Origin: Pictodentalium vernedei
Taxonomy: Eukaryota > Mollusca > Scaphopoda > Dentaliida > Dentaliidae
Reading direction: 5' to 3'
Length of the DNA stretch: 64,000 nt
Assembly (NCBI GenBank): GCA_031216915.1
Contig: CM062290.1
Location: forward strand, 166,613,453-166,677,452
A program made the translations under genes and the position numbers. This document shows, one piece after another, positions 58,907 through 64,000 of this stretch. The first letter of the stretch is position 1. Each line of letters starts with the position of its first letter. The notes beneath the pieces are model-generated. The model was not told the DNA's origin, did not search any database, and saw only the letters and a list, made by a program, of their open reading frames with translations.

Positions 58907-59155
58907 TTAACCCTTTGAACACGTAAGACCGTTTTTTGGTCCACGGCTTAATTCCGTCCCATTTTTGTCTTACTGTAAGAGGTCTATACACGGGACATTG
59001 ATGATAAAATAATAACTGCAGTCTGCAGCCAGACGGCTGCAGACTGCAGTTATTATTTTATCCTCCCTGTATAATGATATTGGAGCCTGACCTATCCCAC
59101 TGTAAGTGTACACAAAGGCGATACCATTCCAGGAAACGAGGCTTTAAGGGGTTAA
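58907..59155. mobile_element. Hairpin MITE, P3 type
   Basis: TTAACCCTTTGAACACGTAA to GAGGCTTTAAGGGGTTAA, with TTAA on both sides. Stem ATAAAATAATAACTGCAGTC TGCAG paired with CTGCAGACTGCAGTTATTAT. Same ends as P2 but a different interior and stem. Confidence 0.88.
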
Positions 59156-60094
59156 GTCAATGCAGTCGGGACAAACTGGGTTTACACATCTCCGAGTAGG
59201 TCATTTTCGCGACGTCCCTGACGTATTGTAAGCTGTCTATAAAATTATTTAAAAAACTGAATGTTACGTGTGTTGACAATTTGTTTGGCAACGTGGGTCG
59301 ATTTGTTCGGCGAAGATAACGGGTTACAATACACTATATAGAGGCCAAACCACACATTTAATAGAACATAAAATCTTAGGGATTAGCTGATTGGGCCAAT
59401 ATCTGTACAGTTTGGAACCCTCGGTAAAAATGTTAAAGTCTCTGTTTTGGAAAAAAAACTTAAAAGATTTGCTCTGGCTTTGGGCTCCAAAATGTGAGAG
59501 TTCAAAAATTAGTCCGGGGGACAAGTAAAAATATGTCTTGTCAATTCAGTGCGAATCTGGGCGGTAGTAGAGGCAACTCCAAATTTAAATACAGAAATCA
59601 CACGGCAACATATATTTTTCTCAAGTGCATTTTGATGATGATATACTAAATGGATCGAGGACTGTTTCGTCCCAAATGAGCTTGATAAACTAAGGAGAGA
59701 GAAAAGGGTTAGCACTGTCGCCAATGCCAATCATTCAGTGCACTGTAACCAACGAAACCAACCTGCAGATGTGAGACGACTTGGGGAATAATGACTTCTA
59801 TGCAAAGTAAATTTGCTGCAAAAAAGACGCTAGTTAAGGAACGTACTATCATATATGGTGCTTGTAATCAGTAGATAGCTGATTATTAAGCTTTAAAACA
59901 TGAAATCAAACAGTGTTTTATTTGAGATTCTTTTTGAGTGATCAACATATCAAGGTGAACAACTCTAACGTGTAGATACTTTTGAATAAAAGTCTTCCCA
60001 AACCGCAATATGCTTCACAGTCATGAATATGACACGTACCATTCAAAAATGTAATGTAGACTAAAACTACAAGATTTGATCTCTCCTTACTTAC

Positions 60095-60244
60095 CTAAGA
60101 TGTCACCGGCAGTTTTGGTAAGCGTTGAAATATTAGTGTCCAGCATATCGTATCCAAGTGTCGAAGACGACACAACAGCGTAAAAGGTGCCTCCAAAACA
60201 AAGATCAATAGGGATTCGCCCCAAACCCTCCACATCAACAGTTG
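60095..60244 (-). CDS. L3HYPDH-like: Gene B exon 2: proline racemase / L3HYPDH family
   Basis: This 150-bp exon has acceptor CTCATTTCAG (60254-60245) and donor GTAAGT (60094-60089). It enters in phase 1 and leaves in phase 1, as gene A exon 2 does. It encodes TVDVEGLGRIPIDLCFGG and continues through FYAVVSSSTLGYDM, the same conserved block as in gene A. It is too short and too lacking in an ATG to show as an ORF, and was found by comparison with the gene A exon. The first exon, with the N-terminal HTAGDP and CGH motifs, must lie beyond the right edge; none was found between 60245 and 64000. Confidence 0.9.
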   Translation of the reverse strand, partial: QLLMWRVWGESLLIFVLEAPFTLLCRLRHLDTICWTLIFQRLPKLPVTS

Positions 60245-60593
60245 CTGAAATGAGAAGCAGACGATTACAACATAATCATACCAAAAAGGGAAGTTACCTC
60301 GTCGAAGTCTAGAAAATAAAATTAAAATGTTTCAGTATTTCTGGCGACCAGCTTTTTTTTGTTCCTCGTGTCTCAGTCACTGTTTTTGAGACTTCACTCC
60401 TTTAGTGATCAATGGATTCGCTCAAAATTTACATCATGGAGATGGGTCACGGTTGAGTGGATTACTTTCTACTTACTGCCACCTGAATAGTATATGGTAG
60501 CTCACATACTGTTTGACAACCAGGGAGACGTTTCTGTATGCAGGTACAATATACAACTGGGGGCTGAAGCTGTCATCTGACATAGAAAGTTGT

Positions 60594-60842
60594 TTAACCC
60601 TTTACCTAACGAATCGCCCACATCCGCCCGCGTAATATGCAAATTGAGCAGTTGAAAAAATTAAATTTTTCAAAATATGTCAACAAAACCATATCATGTG
60701 ACCCCTCATTGGAACGAGCTCATTGAGCTCGTTCCAATGAGGGGTCACATGATATGGTTTTGTTGCAATTTTTTGAAACATTTAAAAAAATTATATTTAA
60801 AATAATAAATTTTGATATCGTCTGCGGTGGGTAAAGGGTTAA
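60594..60842. mobile_element. Hairpin MITE, P1b type, opposite orientation
   Basis: TTAACCCTTTACCTAACGAA to CGGTGGGTAAAGGGTTAA. Stem CATATCATGTGACCCCTCAT perfectly matched by ATGAGGGGTCACATGATATG. Confidence 0.95.
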
Positions 60843-61257
60843 AGAAGAATTTAAGGTCACATTCAGGATCTATGGCTAGTCATGAGGAGTGAGGGCATGT
60901 AATTATTTATAACTTAGTGGTCCGTGTCAGATAATATTTCTGGTATATAGATACTTCGACAGAAATAATGCCCGGATTTCTTCCAGTATTTCCATTAACG
61001 GTAAAAAGGGTAGTTGTTTTTCCAGGACCTGGAATTCTAAAACTCGATTTTCCAGCATCCATGGTTGACGGCAAACCGTGTGTTCAAACTCCCATGTGTG
61101 AAATACACGTTGAAATGAAGACCGATTCGGGAGAATAAAAAGAGAAAATAGTTTATCAGAATCAATGTTCTCGCATTTCTTCGATATATGAGATTCTACA
61201 GTGTACGAGGAACGAAAGCGGGCAGAAAATATCAATAAGATATGAAACAGTCGCGAT

Positions 61258-61472
61258 CTGGAGCCAATACTTGAAAACTTTTACAATTGTATTTTCTAGA
61301 ATTGTATTTTCTACCTATTAATACAACTTACTAAATTGAATCATTAGCATTTTAAAAGAAATTTCCATATCTTTGAAAATGCTAATGATTAATTTCAACC
61401 CATTTAAAGTCATAACTAGAAAATACAATTCTAGAAAGTACAATTGTAAGAGTTTTGGGGATTGGGTCCTGG
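61258..61472. mobile_element. Foldback element, about 60-bp arms
   Basis: CTGGAGCCAATACTTGAAAA CTTTTACAATTGTATTTTCT on the left and its near complement on the right. A second inner pair is AATCATTAGCATTTT / AAAATGCTAATGATT. Confidence 0.85.
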
Positions 61473-61802
61473 TCACAATCATCATCATCTGTCCGCTTTT
61501 GTAATCACAGTTGGTGTATTCGGAAAAGAGTAAGTGGTACGTTTAAATTTTACATGATGGGCTTCCGGATAACACGGGAGGTCCATCGAGTTTTTCATGT
61601 TTTCGTTTATAGTATTCGGGAGGCTCTTGCTAAGTTTGACACTCCACCGAGCCTATGCTAAAGCGATGACCTACCTTCCAGACACAAAAAGTGAGATTAA
61701 CTCTTTTGGCGCGACAGGCGACTAAAGTCGACAGACGGCAAACCACGGAAAGGTACTGCAGTAGTCATTTTAGCTAACTGTGTGTGTCCATTTCCAAGTG
61801 CC

Positions 61803-62043
61803 TTAACCCTTTACCCAACGCAGACGATATCAAAATTTATTATTTTAAATATAATTTTTTTCAAATGTTTCAAAAAATTCCAACAAAACCATATCATGTG
61901 ACCCCTCGTTGGAACGAGCTCGTTCCAACGAGGGGTAACATGATATGGTTTTGTTGAAATTTTTTGAAAAATAATATTTTTTCAACTGCTGAAGTTGCAT
62001 ATTACGAAGGGGGATGCGGACGATTCGTTTGGTAAAGGGTTGA
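61803..62043. mobile_element. Hairpin MITE, P1b type
   Basis: TTAACCCTTTACCCAACGCA to TTTGGTAAAGGGTTGA (right flank TTGA, one change from TTAA). Stem CATATCATGTGACCCCTCGT with ACGAGGGGTAACATGATATG; the G:C version of the variable pair. Confidence 0.93.
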
Positions 62044-63425
62044 CCAAACATACGTATTCCTATGTTTCGTGCACCATTTATGTTCTATCCATGAACAAAG
62101 ATATCGTCCCTTGAAAATATAAAGGTGCCATTTAAATATATACAGAAAATCATTTGAAAAACTGTCAATGAGATCATTAGAACATCTTTTAAAATAATAA
62201 CGCTTTAGTCTAACAACCTATACTTTTTGTAAAATTCCTGATGAATATTAGGCGCAAAAATTCTGTTTGTCAGATTATTAAGACTGAATTTAGCACGTAA
62301 GCTGTGTTTTCACTGAAACGTCGGTACTGTAATGGTACTTTGTTGGTACCGATTTACCACACCAACACAGTTGAACAATAGTGTTTTCGGAACTTAGAAT
62401 TTGCTTCCTGGTTCATAATTCAGCTCCCCCATTTGAACCCAGGATGAATGACAAATAGGAGTTAATGGTGATGCTTTACCAGCAGATTAAAAGGTAAACC
62501 CGCAACATCAATATGGCAGAAGAACGTATTAGCTGATCACGGAAAACACTGAATAAGTTAGGAGAACGGTCGCTCGATTCAGTGGAAATACAACTTGCTT
62601 TTCGTCCGTCTCCATTATACCACTCTACACCAGTAGCAAGACTTTTGGTGCACATACGTTAACTCTTTCCGAACCATTATTTACTTCGTAAAGAAACATA
62701 GTGTTTCAAGACTTTGGCAATGAAATGTTGTCATGTTATAGGCTGTTCTTTGAGCCCTTCTCAAAAGTTTATTACATCATATTATACCATTGGCTTAGTC
62801 GAAGACAGTAAAGATATTAGGCCGTTGTTATTAAATTCTTGGTTTTACGCCAGTCATTGGTTCAGATACGCATATGCGAAATGCGTTAATTACGACCAAA
62901 TTTAATTATCTGCAGGCAAGTATCCACGCTCTTTATCTAAGTTAAAAAATCACAAATGTGTCCAGAGTGTCTTGAGTTGGAGGTGAAGAATGTTGAAATT
63001 CTAACAGGAGCAGGTTACGGAGGGGTTGTTTCCCCACCCCAACCCCACACACACCACAGGGAAGAAAATGAAAAATGAAACCTTAAAGGGTGTCCTCTGC
63101 TTGATTCTTTCAGCAAAAACTCGGGCTGGGTCCTTGCTTCAGTATAGGCTATTTTGAAGCAAGGATTCCACCCCGGTATTAACTGGTCACTGGCTGGAGT
63201 AGAAAATCTTATCAATACTTTGACCAGAATTCGTTTATCGGTATTCAGTTACAGTTAGCAACACAAAATGCATTTCGGACCATTGTTGAAAGTTCCAGTT
63301 GCTATGCAGATTGACTGTGGTTCTGTCAAGCGACTATAAACGAAACACAGCGGCTGATTGACCCCACGACATCGATCACAGTTTGATGAATACTGTCGTG
63401 ATCAAAAGCGTGTAATAGCCCACAA

Positions 63426-63668
63426 TTAACCATTGAACACTGGTGGTCTATTCCATGCCAGTTCAGTGACATCGATTGGATGAGTCGATATTTGCTTTTT
63501 GGGGTAGGCTAATTAATATTTTCAAAGTGCATCTTTGGGTCTGCACGTTGAAAATATTGATTTGTCTACCATACAAATTCACGAAGCAACCCCGTACGTT
63601 ATGATTTCAAGCCGCATTACTATCATTGATCGGAAAAAGCGTTCTATTCGGTCCAAAGGGTTTATTAA
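63426..63668. mobile_element. Hairpin MITE, P2 type, diverged
   Basis: TTAACCATTGAACACTGGTG to GGTCCAAAGGGTTTA. Stem GTAGGCTAATTAATATTTTC then AAAGTGCA with TGCACGTTGAAAATATTGAT. Confidence 0.85.
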
Positions 63669-64000
63669 ACGCTCTATTATTTCATTTTTAATATGTGACA
63701 GCGACTGACATAAAACACAGTACGGATAAATTAAGAGAGGCCCTAAACTGCAATATTTTTAGTTGCTCGTCTCTGCTTTGCCGCTTAATATCTCAGTTTT
63801 ACTTAGCTCCTCACTGGTCGAATATGATCTGGAAAAAGATCATCAGACAAGGAATTCATAGAGACGTCATGTTATCTTTTCATGTTACGTTTTTTTTTAA
63901 TTCATCCGAAAAGCTAATTTGTACAAGTCCACACAGCCCACTATATTTCACATATAGACGTGAAACCTACAGAGGTTCGAGAAGACGACCGATTGGAGAG

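Larger units (their letters stand above)
52758..60094 (-). other. Intron 2 of gene B
   Basis: The 7.3-kb intron holds hairpin MITEs (53283-53533, 54240-54488, 56294-56531, 57186-57435, 58907-59155), a SINE (54698-55060) and several C/G homopolymers. The stretches 53540-54230 and 54490-55200 repeat short AT-rich phrases (GACGTAAAAACGTCAAAATGG-like) that look like degenerate copies of one dispersed repeat. No exon was recognised in 57440-58800 or 59160-60090. Confidence 0.7.
60245..64000 (-). other. Intron 1 of gene B (partial, runs off the window)
   Basis: Homology to gene A predicts an exon 1 of about 490 bp to the right. The visible part carries two P1b MITEs (60594-60842, 61803-62043), a foldback element (61258-61472) and a P2 MITE (63426-63668). 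The stretch 62044-63425 shows no recognisable gene or repeat. Confidence 0.6.

Noticed and set aside
62714-62905. 63-codon ORF starting MAMKCCHVIGC
   Set aside because: No recognisable domain, no splice partners, and length within chance expectation for this base composition.
1-64000. CRISPR arrays or a bacterial defence locus
   Set aside because: Repeats are transposon-like or tandem satellites without spacers. The genes have introns and the mobile elements are animal types.

Overview
This window looks like nuclear DNA of a repeat-rich marine invertebrate (a bilaterian animal; phylum not decided). The reasons are split coding exons with GT..AG borders, CR1/Jockey-group LINE fragments, 5S-rRNA-headed and tRNA-headed SINEs, and very many small inverted-repeat elements. 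Nothing bacterial is seen: no operons, no ribosome binding sites, and no long ORFs other than reverse transcriptases.

Two host genes are visible, both on the minus strand, arranged head to tail, and both cut by the window. They belong to the proline racemase / trans-3-hydroxyproline dehydratase (L3HYPDH) family. Gene B (right) shows exons 2 (60095-60244), 3 (52633-52757) and 4 (48318-48584, with the stop codon); its first exon lies beyond the right edge. Gene A (left) shows exons 1 (21517-22009), 2 (14922-15071) and 3 (5614-5729); its last exon was not found and probably lies off the left edge. Intron phases agree exactly between the two (1, 1, 0), so this is a tandem duplication. Where visible, both catalytic cysteine positions of racemase/epimerase-type enzymes are kept (Cys in ACGHV of gene A exon 1; Cys in PCGSG of gene B exon 4).

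Everything else is introns and a 26-kb spacer (22010-48317) filled with repeats. (1) A group of roughly 230-250-bp hairpin MITEs begins TTAACCCTTT and ends AAAGGGTTAA; I separate P1a, P1b, P2 and P3 types. TTAA target duplications suggest piggyBac-type mobilisation. One P2 copy sits inside a LINE reading frame, one P1b sits inside another P1b, and a different TTAA-flanked element sits inside a P1a. (2) A modular SINE family occurs in all four combinations of two heads (5S or tRNA) and two tails on one shared body. Three copies touch or nearly touch splice sites of the two genes. (3) LINE remnants lie at 12790-14183, 22935-23395, 26916-28015, 37500-39929, 41640-42398 and 47400-47724. (4) Foldback elements with near-perfect arms are present, including a 207-bp almost perfect palindrome whose empty site survives in a second copy of its host repeat. 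(5) Tandem arrays have 165-, about 143- and about 145-bp units, and there are palindromic low-complexity arrays (GAGATCTC; TCGTTATAACGA) and many long C/G homopolymers.

The most interesting material is the hairpin-MITE group. Its central stem shows paired (covarying) substitutions between copies, it shares one core among elements with different termini, and its nested insertions let the order of events be read directly from sequence.
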